Of a DNA stretch of 64,000 nt, positions 32,724 through 40,945 are shown piece by piece. The DNA is from Micromonospora pattaloongensis. GTDB taxonomy: Bacteria; Actinomycetota; Actinomycetes; Mycobacteriales; Micromonosporaceae. Location of the stretch: assembly GCF_900107255.1 (NCBI RefSeq), contig NZ_FNPH01000004.1, positions 124,001-188,000 on the forward strand, in the 5' to 3' direction. Both the position numbers and the translations under genes were made by a program. Below the pieces are notes generated by a model. It was not told the DNA's origin, searched no databases, and saw nothing but the letters and a program-made list of their open reading frames with translations. The stretch's first letter is position 1; each line of letters begins with the position of its first letter.

Positions 32724-34150
32724 CAGAGCGTCTCGCGCCGGTCGCCGCCCCACGCGACGTGGAAGCTGCCGTCGCGGTCGACGCGCCGGTACGTGTGCGC
32801 GCCGAAGAAGTCCCGCTGCGCCTGGATCAGCGCGGCCGGCAGCCGGGGCGCGCGCAACCCGTCGTAGTAGGCCAGCGCCGAGGCGAAGCCGGGCACCGGG
32901 ATGCCCAGCTCGGCGGCGGTCGCCACCACCCGGCGCCACGACTCCTGCGCCCCGCGCACCGCCTCGAGGAAGTAGTCGTCGACCAGCAGGCTGGGCAGCT
33001 CCGGCGCGCCGGCGTACGCGGCCCGGATGCGGTCGAGGAATCGCGCGCGGATGATGCAGCCGCCCCGCCAGATGCGCGCCATCGCGCCCGGGTCGATCTT
33101 CCAGCCGTATTCGGCGCTCGCCGCCTGCATCTGGTGGAAGCCCTGCGCGTACGCCACGATCTTCGACGCGTACAGCGCCTGCTCGACGTCGGCGACCAGC
33201 GAACCGGACGCGCGGCGCCCCGTGCCGAGCGGACCGGGCAGCCCGGCGGCGGCCGCGCGCAGCTCGGCGTCGCCCGACAGTGACCGCGCGAAGACCGCCT
33301 CGGCGATGCCGGTGACGGGCACGCCGAGGTCGAGCGCGCTCTGCACCGTCCATCGGCCGGTGCCCTTCTGCCCGGCCCGGTCCTGCACGACGTCCACGAA
33401 CGGCTCGCCGGTCGCGGCGTCGACGTGACCCAGCACCTCGGCGGTGATCTCGATCAGGTACGAGCCGAGCCGCCCGTCGTTCCAGCCCCGGAAGACCGCG
33501 CCGATCTCGGCCGGCGCCAGCCCGTCCGCGCGGCGCAACAGGTCGTACGCCTCGGCGATCAGCTGCATGTCGGCGTACTCGATGCCGTTGTGCACCATCT
33601 TGACGAAGTGGCCGGCGCCGTCCGGGCCGACGTGCGTGCAGCACGGCTCGCCGTCGACCTGCGCGGCGATCCCCTCCAGCAGTGGGCCGAGCGACTCGTA
33701 CGCCTCCGGCGCGCCGCCGGGCATGATGGCCGGCCCGTGCAGCGCGCCCTCCTCGCCGCCGGAGATGCCGGCGCCGACGAAGTGCAGCCAGCGCTTGCGC
33801 AGCGCCTCCTCCCGCCGCCGGGTGTCGGCGAAGTGCGCGTTGCCGCCGTCGACGATCAGGTCGCCGGGGTTGAGCAGCGGGGTCAGCTCGTCGATCACGG
33901 CGTCGGTCGCGGGCCCGGCCTGCACCATGATCACGATTCGGCGGGGGCGCTCGAGGCTGGCCACGAACTCCTCGGCCGACTGCGCCGGCAGGAACGTGCC
34001 CTCATGGCCGTACTCCTCAACCAGCTCCCTGGTCCGGTGGGGAGTGCGATTGTGCACCGCCACCACGTGACCGTGCCGCGCCAGGTTCCGGGCCAGGTTG
34101 CGTCCCATGACCGCGAGGCCGGTGACGCCGATCTGTGCTTTCTCCGCCAT
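32720..34150 (-). CDS. gnd: 6-phosphogluconate dehydrogenase, decarboxylating (NADP)
   Basis: Protein of 476 aa, the long GndA type. The Rossmann motif is GLAVMGRNLARNLA, the signature IVDGGNAHFADTRRR, and the substrate region GISGGEEGALHGPAIMPGG plus KMVHNGIEYADMQLI. The C-terminal tail with His (SFHVAWGG) completes the partner active site. It gives ribulose 5-phosphate and NADPH in the pentose phosphate pathway. The ATG follows GGAGGAG. The promoter lies in the 276-bp gap shared with the next gene. Confidence 0.95.
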   Translation of the reverse strand: MAEKAQIGVTGLAVMGRNLARNLARHGHVVAVHNRTPHRTRELVEEYGHEGTFLPAQSAEEFVASLERPRRIVIMVQAGPATDAVIDELTPLLNPGDLIVDGGNAHFADTRRREEALRKRWLHFVGAGISGGEEGALHGPAIMPGGAPEAYESLGPLLEGIAAQVDGEPCCTHVGPDGAGHFVKMVHNGIEYADMQLIAEAYDLLRRADGLAPAEIGAVFRGWNDGRLGSYLIEITAEVLGHVDAATGEPFVDVVQDRAGQKGTGRWTVQSALDLGVPVTGIAEAVFARSLSGDAELRAAAAGLPGPLGTGRRASGSLVADVEQALYASKIVAYAQGFHQMQAASAEYGWKIDPGAMARIWRGGCIIRARFLDRIRAAYAGAPELPSLLVDDYFLEAVRGAQESWRRVVATAAELGIPVPGFASALAYYDGLRAPRLPAALIQAQRDFFGAHTYRRVDRDGSFHVAWGGDRRETLC

Positions 34151-34281
34151 GCTGCTCCTCCGTCGATCCTGCCGCTCCGCGCAGAGGTACGGACGGGAGG
34201 GGGCGGCGGTTCGATGCCGGGTCGGGAACGCGACGACTTCGGGGCGAGACGTGACGCCAAGTCATAATTGTGTCCGAAAAA

Positions 34282-34298
34282 TGGCACTAATTGTGCCA
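34282..34298. promoter_or_regulatory. Palindrome TGGCAC-TAATT-GTGCCA between gnd and the secreted protein gene
   Basis: A perfect 6-bp inverted repeat with a 5-base AT centre lies in an AT-rich pocket (34262-34340). A related half AATTGTGTCCGAAAA precedes it by 23 bp, and TGTCAGAAAT follows. This is the only strong dyad in the gap and could serve either divergent gene. Confidence 0.45.
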
Positions 34299-34426
34299 GA
34301 AAATGATTCTGATATGTGCATTCAGCTGTCAGAAATCCGATCGGCTACTGCTCACCCCCTGCAACCTTCCGAATACGGCGGTATGGTGTCGATCGATTGG
34401 CCAATACGGAGGGTCACATCGAGGTC

Positions 34427-35671
34427 ATGCGTTGTGTGATGCCAGTGCGGCGGGCGCCGGGCGAACCGGGGCAGCCTGAGCGGCGCCTGTCGGCGCTGAC
34501 GGCGCGCCTTGTGGTGATCGCCGGCGCCGCCGTGGGGGCGTTCCTGGCGCTCATCCTGCTCGACGAGGGTCCGGCGTACGCCGGGGAACGCCCGGCGCGG
34601 CCGGGTCTGATCGGTGGAGTGCTCGACGTCGTGGCCACGGTGCCGCGGTCGCTGGCCGGCTCGGGACCGTCGGCCGGCGATCGCATCCCCGCGGCGAGGC
34701 CGCCCGTTCCGGTCGACCCCGTCGCGCGCCGGCCCGCCCTGCCGCCGCGGGAACCCGCGCCGACCGGGCGCGTCCCCCGGGACGCGCCGGCGCGTCCCTC
34801 CATCCCGACCAGCCCCTCCGTCCCGACCCGTCCGACCGTCCCGACCCGTCCGACCGTCCCGGCCGGCCCGTCCACCCCGGACCGTCCGGGGGTCGGCGCC
34901 GAACCCCGGGCGCCCGGCGGTGCGGTGGCGCCCGGCACCTCCGATCCGGGCCGCCGCGCCCCGGCGCGCGGCGCGGCCGCGCGCCCGACCGGTGCGGCGC
35001 CGTCGGCGCCCCCGCGGGCCCCGACGGCGGCGCTGCGGGCCCTCACCGGACCGGTGATCGGGGTGACGGCGCGGCTCGCCGACGCGCTCCCGCTGCCGAG
35101 GGCTGTGACGTCCCTGGTGCTGGTCGATGTTCCCGTCGCCGTCGTCGACCTGGTCGGCACGGTGGTCGGGACCGTCGAGACGCTGGTGCCGTCCCCTCCC
35201 GACGTGCCGCTGCCGCCCGGCGGCACCGACCGGCCGCCCGATGCGCCGTCCCCGGCGCCGCTGCCCTCGGCGCCGCTGCCCCCGCGGCCATCCGGACAAT
35301 CCTCACCGGACCCCGGGGCCGGCCATCGGCAGCCCGCCCCGCCGCGCCCGGCGGGTCGCGACGACGGGTTCGCCGCGGCCCTGCGGGTCTGCTGTGCCGG
35401 CGTGCGCTCCGACGGTGACGCGCCCGGCCCGCGCGCGCAGGCCTCCGTCGTCGCGCTCCGGGCGCCGGGCCCGGCCGCGCCGATTCCGTTCGGCCCCGTC
35501 GGTCGCGGGCTCGCCGGCAGCGACGTCGCCGCCCCGGCCGGCGCCCTCCAGCTCCACGCCCTGCCGGCGGCGGGGCCGTGGCTGGCCGACTCCATGTCCA
35601 TCTCCGTGATCCGGCTCGCCGACACGATTCGCGGTGGCCGCTCGCCCGCGGCCCCGGCTCTTCCCGGCTGA
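34427..35671 (+). CDS. Secreted or membrane-anchored Pro-rich protein of unknown function
   Basis: Protein of about 414 aa. After a basic start, a hydrophobic segment (LVVIAGAAVGAFLALILL) and AYAG resemble a signal peptide or anchor. The rest is dominated by Pro, Arg, Ala and Ser with a short repeat (RPTVPTRPTVP). Two mildly hydrophobic stretches near residues 200-250 (GVTARLADALPLP, VVDLVGTVVGTVETLV) may be helices. No known domain is recognised. It immediately precedes two LuxR regulators next to the lanthipeptide genes, so a cell-surface or developmental role is possible but unproven. The start is uncertain (34427 or 34439). Confidence 0.6.
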   Translation: MRCVMPVRRAPGEPGQPERRLSALTARLVVIAGAAVGAFLALILLDEGPAYAGERPARPGLIGGVLDVVATVPRSLAGSGPSAGDRIPAARPPVPVDPVARRPALPPREPAPTGRVPRDAPARPSIPTSPSVPTRPTVPTRPTVPAGPSTPDRPGVGAEPRAPGGAVAPGTSDPGRRAPARGAAARPTGAAPSAPPRAPTAALRALTGPVIGVTARLADALPLPRAVTSLVLVDVPVAVVDLVGTVVGTVETLVPSPPDVPLPPGGTDRPPDAPSPAPLPSAPLPPRPSGQSSPDPGAGHRQPAPPRPAGRDDGFAAALRVCCAGVRSDGDAPGPRAQASVVALRAPGPAAPIPFGPVGRGLAGSDVAAPAGALQLHALPAAGPWLADSMSISVIRLADTIRGGRSPAAPALPG

Positions 35672-35870
35672 CCGTGCCCCCCGTGGCCCGGTCGGCCGCG
35701 CCGACGACCCCGTCGGTCCGACCGATGCCGATATCGCCGCCCGCGGCGGCGTCCGGCCACGTTCGTGGCCGCCACGCCGCCGACGGCGCCCGTACCCGGT
35801 GCACGTGATCGGCCCGGTGACTCCGGCCGTCCCTGTCGGCAATCCGCGAACCGAGATCGGAGAAGAGCTG

Positions 35871-36476
35871 GTGATCCGCATCATGATCGTCGAAGAGATG
35901 GGCTTGTTGCGGGGCGCGTTGCGCGCCGTGCTGTCGAGCGAGGATGACCTGGAGGTGATCGCGGACCTCTCGGACGGCGCGGACGTGCCGGCCGTGGCCG
36001 CGCGGGAACGGCCGGACGTGCTGCTGGTCGATCTCGAGCTGGCCGGGACGGACATGTTGGCCGTGTTGCGCCGGCTGACCGGGGAGGTGCCCGGCTGCGC
36101 CGTCCTGGCGTTGAGCCGGCAACGCAGCCCGGAGGCGCTGCAGGAGGCGCTGCTCGCCGGCGTCCGCGGCTTCATCGGCAAGGACGTGCCGCCCGCGGAG
36201 CTGGCGCGGCTGGTGCGCGCGGTCGCGCGCGGCGAACGCGTGGTCGACCCGGTCGCCGCGGTGGCCGCGTTGCGCCCGACGAGCGGTCCGCTCACCGGAC
36301 GGGAGCGGGAGGTGCTCCGGGCGGCGGCGATGGGGTTGCCGTCGAAGGAGATCGCGCGGACGCTCTTCCTGGCACACGGTACGGTGCGTAACCATTTATC
36401 GGTCATATTGCGAAAGACCGGGACGCGCAACCGAATGGAAGCCATTCGCCGCGCGCAGCAGGAAGGTTGGCTGTAA
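35871..36476 (+). CDS. RamR-like LuxR-family response regulator, first of a tandem pair
   Basis: Protein of 201 aa. The receiver domain (1-120) has Glu-Glu in IVEEMGLLRG instead of the usual Asp pair, the phospho-acceptor Asp in LLVDLEL and the conserved Lys in FIGKDVPP. A NarL/LuxR helix-turn-helix follows (LTGREREVLRAAAMGLPSKE, GTVRNHLSVIL). The size matches RamR, which activates ramCSAB in Streptomyces. The GTG at 35871 follows GGAGAAGAG. It converges on the lanthipeptide operon. No histidine kinase is nearby, as for RamR. Confidence 0.85.
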   Translation: MIRIMIVEEMGLLRGALRAVLSSEDDLEVIADLSDGADVPAVAARERPDVLLVDLELAGTDMLAVLRRLTGEVPGCAVLALSRQRSPEALQEALLAGVRGFIGKDVPPAELARLVRAVARGERVVDPVAAVAALRPTSGPLTGREREVLRAAAMGLPSKEIARTLFLAHGTVRNHLSVILRKTGTRNRMEAIRRAQQEGWL

Positions 36477-36613
36477 TGACTGTGAGTGGGCCGGTCTCCG
36501 CCCCCTGTCCGGCCCGCTCACGATTTTCGCTCAACAGGCGGACCCGTTAAGCATGTGTTTCAATATCTACAGTTAGTGATCTTCCAGTGACGGTGCCCAG
36601 TTCAGGGGGAGAT

Positions 36614-37219
36614 GTGATCCGTACTCTGCTGGCGCTCGACGGTGCACTCGTGCGCGGTTCGCTCGCATTCGTACTCGGCGGTCAGGACGACATCGACGTG
36701 GTGGCCGAGCTCGACGGGAAAGAGCAGATCGCGCCCGCGCTCTGCTCCATGCACCCCGATGTCGCCGTCGTCGACTTCGACCTGTTCGGCGCGGAGGGCC
36801 CACCGCACTGTCCCGCCGGCACCCACCGGTCGCCGATGCTCATGCTCGTCGACCCCCGCCGCTCGCAGGCGCTCAGCCGCGTCCTGCGCACCCACGTCCG
36901 CGCCCAGACGGTGGGGTTCCTGGGCAACCACGTCCCGCCGCTGCGCGTGGTCGAGGGCGTGCGCCAGCTGTCCCGCGGTGAGCCGGTGGTCGACGCCGAT
37001 CTGGTCGTCGCCGCGCTCAACAAGGAGAGCCCGCTCACGGCGCGGGAGACCGAGGTGCTGCAACTGGCGGCCGAGGGGCTGCCGGTGCGGGAAATGGCGA
37101 TCAAGCTGTCGCTCGCGCCGGGCACCGTGCGCAACCACCTCTCCCGCATCCTGACCAAGGCGGCCGCCCGCACCCGCATCGAGGCCGTACGCATCGCCCG
37201 TGAGGCCGGCTGGATCTGA
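36614..37219 (+). CDS. RamR-like LuxR-family regulator, second of a tandem pair, degenerate receiver
   Basis: Protein of 201 aa when started at the GTG after AGGGGG; a GTG at 36587 would add nine residues. The opening VIRTLLALDGALVRG parallels the first regulator. Asp in VVDFDLFG is retained, but the conserved Lys is replaced by Asn (FLGNHVPP), so classical phosphorylation is doubtful. The DNA-binding domain is intact (LTARETEVLQLAAEGLPVRE, GTVRNHLSRIL). It ends 16 bp from the stop of the convergent exporter gene. The pair probably arose by duplication. Confidence 0.85.
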   Translation: MIRTLLALDGALVRGSLAFVLGGQDDIDVVAELDGKEQIAPALCSMHPDVAVVDFDLFGAEGPPHCPAGTHRSPMLMLVDPRRSQALSRVLRTHVRAQTVGFLGNHVPPLRVVEGVRQLSRGEPVVDADLVVAALNKESPLTARETEVLQLAAEGLPVREMAIKLSLAPGTVRNHLSRILTKAAARTRIEAVRIAREAGWI

Positions 37220-37235
37220 CGCCGCCGGGCGCCGG

Positions 37236-38987
37236 TCAGGCGGACGTCAGCGAGGTGCCGGAGTGTCCGGCGGGTCGCTCCTGCCAGTGACCGAGCAGTT
37301 CCCGATACGCGGCCGAGCGGGCGAGCAACTCGGCGTGGGTGCCCAGCACCGGCCGGGAGCCGTCGACGATCAGCACCCGCCGGGCGCGCAGCGCGGAGCT
37401 GATCCGGTGCGCGATCACGATCAACGTCCCCGGCCGTGCCGCGAAGGCCGCCTCCACCCGCGCCTCGGTGGCCGCGTCCAGGTGACAGGTCGCCTCGTCC
37501 AGGATCGCCAGCCGCGCCGGCGACAGATAGGCGCGCACGGCCGCGATCAGTTGCCGTTCCCCGGCAGAGAGCGCCGCCGGGTCCACCGGCGCCGACAACC
37601 CACCGAACCGCCGCACCAGCGGCCGCAGCCCCAGCGCGTCGACCGCGGCGGCCAGCTCCGCCTCGTCGACGTCGCCGCGCAGGTAACGCAGGTTGTCGCC
37701 GAGCGTGCCGGTGAACACGTACGCCTCCTGCGGCACGAGCACCCGCAACGCCGCCAAGGTCGACTGCTCGAGCCCGGCGACCGGCACCCCGGTGAGGCGC
37801 ACGGTGCCCGCCTGCGGCCGCAGCAGCCCGGCGGTCAGCGCGGCGAGGGTTGACTTGCCGGCGCCGCTCGGGCCCACCACGGCCAGGTGGTCCCCGTCGG
37901 GAAGCACCAGGTCGAAGCCGTCGAGCACGGGCCGCGCCGCCGGACCGTACCGGAACGTCACATCGCGCAGCTCGACGGCGACCGGGGCACGCCGCGGCAC
38001 CGCCGCCGAGCGTGGGGCGTACGGCCGCGGGCGGCGTCGCGCGGTGGCCAGGATGCGGTCGAGCGTCACGGCGAAGCGCAGCCCGCCCCCGGCGACCCCC
38101 TGCACCAGGGTGTGCAGCGCCGGTTGCAGCCCGGTCGAGACGTAGACCAGCGCGCCGAGGATCGCGCCGGCGGACAGGCCGCGCCGCACCAGCCAGGGCG
38201 CCGCCAGCAGCAGCACCCCGATCGGCAGCCACCCGCCGACCGCCAGGATCAGGCTGCGCAGCGCCGCCATCCGCGCCAGCGCCCGCTCCGCCGCCTCCTG
38301 CGCCGTGATCTGCGCGCCGACCTCGCCCGCCACCGCGTCCTGCGCGCCGCACGCCACCACGTCGCGCTGGCCGGCCAACGCCGCGCTCGCCGATTCGCCG
38401 AGCCGCTCGTCGGCGCGCACATACTCGCGCTGCCGCTGCACCATCGCCGGCAGCGCGGCCCCGAACAGCGCCAGCGCGACCAGCAGCGGCCCGGCGACGA
38501 TCGCGGCGACCAGCGGCGCCAGCGAGACGAGTCCGAGCAGCGCCGCCGCGGCGGCGAAGAGGAAGCCCCGGACCGCCATCACCAGGCCGCCCAGGGTGTC
38601 CCGGACGATCTCGATCTGGTGCGTGAGCCGGGCGACGGCCGAGGTGTCCGGGCGGCCGCCGGCACCGGTCGCCCGGTGCAACGCGGCGTCGACGACCCGG
38701 CGGGCGAGGTCGTCGCGGAACGGTTCGACGATCTGGCCGAGGCAGGCGAAGGCGCGGCCGCTGCCGACCGCCCCCACCACGACGGCCACGGCCAGCCACG
38801 CCAGCCACGCCAGCCCGGTCCCGGGTCGCCCGGCCAGGAAGCCGTCGTCCACCGCCCGCGCGGTGGCGTAGCCGGTGAGCAGCGCGGGCAGCGCCTCGGC
38901 CGCGGACCAGGCGGCGAGCCGCAGCACCGCGCGGGGCCGCGCGCGGAGCGCGGCCAGCGCGGCCCCGCGTACGGCGGCGGCGGTCAC
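37236..38987 (-). CDS. ramB: ABC exporter half-transporter, RamB-like
   Basis: Protein of 583 aa with six predicted membrane helices, then an ATPase domain: Walker A GPSGAGKST, signature LSAGERQ, Walker B LAILDEAT and H-loop IAHRIS. It follows the other exporter with a GTGA overlap, so the two likely form a heterodimer. In the SapB locus of Streptomyces, RamA and RamB occupy the same positions after the precursor gene and are assigned to peptide export. The symbol is given by position and should be checked by phylogeny. Confidence 0.85.
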   Translation of the reverse strand: MTAAAVRGAALAALRARPRAVLRLAAWSAAEALPALLTGYATARAVDDGFLAGRPGTGLAWLAWLAVAVVVGAVGSGRAFACLGQIVEPFRDDLARRVVDAALHRATGAGGRPDTSAVARLTHQIEIVRDTLGGLVMAVRGFLFAAAAALLGLVSLAPLVAAIVAGPLLVALALFGAALPAMVQRQREYVRADERLGESASAALAGQRDVVACGAQDAVAGEVGAQITAQEAAERALARMAALRSLILAVGGWLPIGVLLLAAPWLVRRGLSAGAILGALVYVSTGLQPALHTLVQGVAGGGLRFAVTLDRILATARRRPRPYAPRSAAVPRRAPVAVELRDVTFRYGPAARPVLDGFDLVLPDGDHLAVVGPSGAGKSTLAALTAGLLRPQAGTVRLTGVPVAGLEQSTLAALRVLVPQEAYVFTGTLGDNLRYLRGDVDEAELAAAVDALGLRPLVRRFGGLSAPVDPAALSAGERQLIAAVRAYLSPARLAILDEATCHLDAATEARVEAAFAARPGTLIVIAHRISSALRARRVLIVDGSRPVLGTHAELLARSAAYRELLGHWQERPAGHSGTSLTSA

Positions 38988-40723
38988 CGGGGATCACCCG
39001 CCGGTTCCGTCGCGGACGCGAATACGGCCCGGTAGTCCGGGTCCGCCCACAGCTCGCGGTGCGTCGCGAGCGCGCGCAACCGGCCGGCGTCCAGCCAGGC
39101 GACCAGGTCGGCCGCGGCCGCCGTGGCCGCGCGGTGGGTCACGATCAGCCGGGTACGCCCGTCGGCGTGGGCGGCGACCGCGCGGGCGATGCGGTGCTCC
39201 GTTACGGTGTCCACGCTGGAGGTCGCGTCGTCGAGGATGAGCAGCCGTTCCGCCCGCAGCGCCCGCGCCAGCCCGAGCCGCTGCGCCTCGCCGCCCGACA
39301 TCGGCGCGTCCGCCAGCCGTGTCCGGTAGCCGTCCGGCAACCGTTCGACGTACCCGTCGACCGCGGCGGTCCGCGCGGCCCGCCGGATGGTGGGAAGGGT
39401 TCGTTCCGCTGCGGAAAGCGACAACAAGGGGCCGTTCCTGGCGCCCAGGCCGATCGCGTCCGCGATGGTGTCGCCGACCAGCACCGGCCGCTCGAAGCCG
39501 TACCCGACGGCGCGCCGCAGCCCCGCCCGGCTCAGCCGGGGCAGCGGGATGCCGTCGAGCAGCACCTCGCCGTCGTCGGGGTCGCGCAGCCGGCCCGCGA
39601 CCGCGGCCAGGGTGGACTTACCCGCGCCGGACGCGCCGACCACGGCCACCGCCCAGCCGCCCGGCACGTGCAGCCCGATGCCGTCGAGGATCGGGGCGCC
39701 GTCGTCGTCGCGCACGGACACGTTCCGCAGCGACAGCTGCCCCGGGCCGGCCGGCAGCGTCGCCCCGCCGTGTCGCTGCGGGGGCTCGGCGAGGATCTCG
39801 GCCACCCGGGCCGCCCCGGCGCGCGCCCGGACGAGCCGGTTGAGGGTGGCCACCACCGCGCCGAGACCGGCGCCGAGCGCCGCGTACTGGATGGCGGCGA
39901 GCAGTTGCCCCGGCGTGAGCCGCCCGTGCGCGACCGACCAGCCGCCGACGGCGAGGACGGCGAGCTGGGTCAGCGGGGCGAGCGCGGCGCTGCGCGTCGC
40001 CGCGCGCGCCAGCGCGTGCCAGGTGCGTTCGCCGTGCGCGCGCAGCCGGCGCAGCGGTGCCAGCACCCGGGCGATCTCCGCCGACAGCGTGCCGGCGGCC
40101 GCGATCGTCCGCGACCCGGTCAGCGCCTCCAGCAGCCGCCCCGCGATCACCCCCTGCGTGTGCTGGTAGCCGGCGAACGCGGCCGAGGCGTCGGTGACGA
40201 AGGCCCGCATCAGCACGGCCAGCAGCAGCAGGCCGCCGAGGAACGTGAGTCCCAGCAGCGGGTCGAGCAGGCCGAGCGCGACGACGCCGCCGGCCGACGG
40301 CAGCAGGGCGGCGACTCCGAGCACGACGGTGACGCCGGCGTTTCCGGCGTCCGCGGCCTGACCGACCAGGCGCGCGACCAGGTCACCGACGGGGCGGCGG
40401 GCGGCGGCACGCGGGGGGAGCGCCAGCACGTGCCCCAGCAGCCGGGAACGCACGCGGGCGGTCGCGCGCGCGGTCGCCGAGCCGGCCGCCAGATCGCCGA
40501 GCGCGTCGGTGACGACGATCAGCGCCAGCAGGCCGGCGGCGACGACCGGCCACCGTGGCCCCTGTCCGCGCAGCGCGGCGTCCACGGCGAGCCCGACGAC
40601 CGCCGGTAGCAGCAGTTCGGCCGCCGCGCCGAGCAGCGCGGCGGCCGCGAGCACCGGGAGCCATCCGCCGCCGTGCCGCACGGCCTGCCACAGCAGCGGG
40701 CGGCTGCGCGCGGCGACGGTCAT
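38984..40723 (-). CDS. ramA: ABC exporter half-transporter, RamA-like, carrying an in-frame repeat insertion
   Basis: Protein of 579 aa, membrane domain then ATPase: Walker A GASGAGKST, degenerate signature MSGGEAQR, Walker B LLILDDATSS, with Asp instead of the catalytic Glu after Walker B. Between the Q-loop region and the signature lie about 16 extra residues (NGPLLSLSAAERTLPT). They are encoded by a copy of the dispersed repeat also found at 2605-2650. The reading frame survives. The degenerate Walker B suggests an asymmetric heterodimer in which only one ATP site is fully active. Confidence 0.85.
   Translation of the reverse strand: MTVAARSRPLLWQAVRHGGGWLPVLAAAALLGAAAELLLPAVVGLAVDAALRGQGPRWPVVAAGLLALIVVTDALGDLAAGSATARATARVRSRLLGHVLALPPRAAARRPVGDLVARLVGQAADAGNAGVTVVLGVAALLPSAGGVVALGLLDPLLGLTFLGGLLLLAVLMRAFVTDASAAFAGYQHTQGVIAGRLLEALTGSRTIAAAGTLSAEIARVLAPLRRLRAHGERTWHALARAATRSAALAPLTQLAVLAVGGWSVAHGRLTPGQLLAAIQYAALGAGLGAVVATLNRLVRARAGAARVAEILAEPPQRHGGATLPAGPGQLSLRNVSVRDDDGAPILDGIGLHVPGGWAVAVVGASGAGKSTLAAVAGRLRDPDDGEVLLDGIPLPRLSRAGLRRAVGYGFERPVLVGDTIADAIGLGARNGPLLSLSAAERTLPTIRRAARTAAVDGYVERLPDGYRTRLADAPMSGGEAQRLGLARALRAERLLILDDATSSVDTVTEHRIARAVAAHADGRTRLIVTHRAATAAAADLVAWLDAGRLRALATHRELWADPDYRAVFASATEPAGDPR
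39392..39440. repeat. Dispersed repeat copy inside the exporter gene
   Basis: The 49 bp share TTCCGCTGCGGAAAGCGACAACAAGGGG-like sequence with the intergenic hairpin at 2605-2650 (identical core GCGACAACAAGGGG). The terminator-like arms have diverged here. Its length and phase keep the ramA reading frame open. Confidence 0.7.
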
Positions 40724-40742
40724 CGTCCCTCCCGGAAAGCGG

Positions 40743-40780
40743 GTTGCCCCGGGCGGGTACGTCTACCCGCCCGGGGCAAC
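40743..40780 (-). terminator. Perfect 17-bp hairpin between the precursor and exporter genes
   Basis: The arm GTTGCCCCGGGCGGGTA (40743-40759) pairs perfectly with 40764-40780 around the tetraloop CGTC. It begins 16 bp after the precursor stop and ends 19 bp before the exporter start. It would reduce read-through into ramAB and protect the short precursor mRNA, giving more peptide than exporter. Confidence 0.75.
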
Positions 40781-40796
40781 GGCGTCAGCGACCCGG

Positions 40797-40913
40797 TCAG
40801 TTACAGGTCGTCACAGAGAGCGAGCTGTCGCCGCAGAGCAGCAGACTGGCCCGGCTGCCGCCGCCGTTGCCGCCACCCTTGAGCTCCATGCCCTGGAGGT
40901 CCAGAAGCGCCAT
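40797..40913 (-). CDS. ramS: SapB-like class III lanthipeptide precursor
   Basis: Peptide of 38 aa. The leader starts MALLDLQGMELKGG and keeps the LDLQ-type recognition motif of RamS/AmfS. The core ends in SRASLLLCGDSSLSVTTCN, which differs from the SapB core of Streptomyces coelicolor, as I recall it, mainly by Val for Ile. Two Ser/Thr-Cys segments (SLLLC and SSLSVTTC) can form two lanthionine rings with dehydroalanines left over. SapB is a surfactant that lets hyphae rise from wet surfaces. It sits between the LanKC and two ABC exporters. A GAAGGGA lies about 10 bp upstream of the ATG. Confidence 0.93.
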   Translation of the reverse strand: MALLDLQGMELKGGGNGGGSRASLLLCGDSSLSVTTCN

Positions 40914-40945
40914 CTTGGCACCATCCCTTCGAGGTGTTCTTACCT

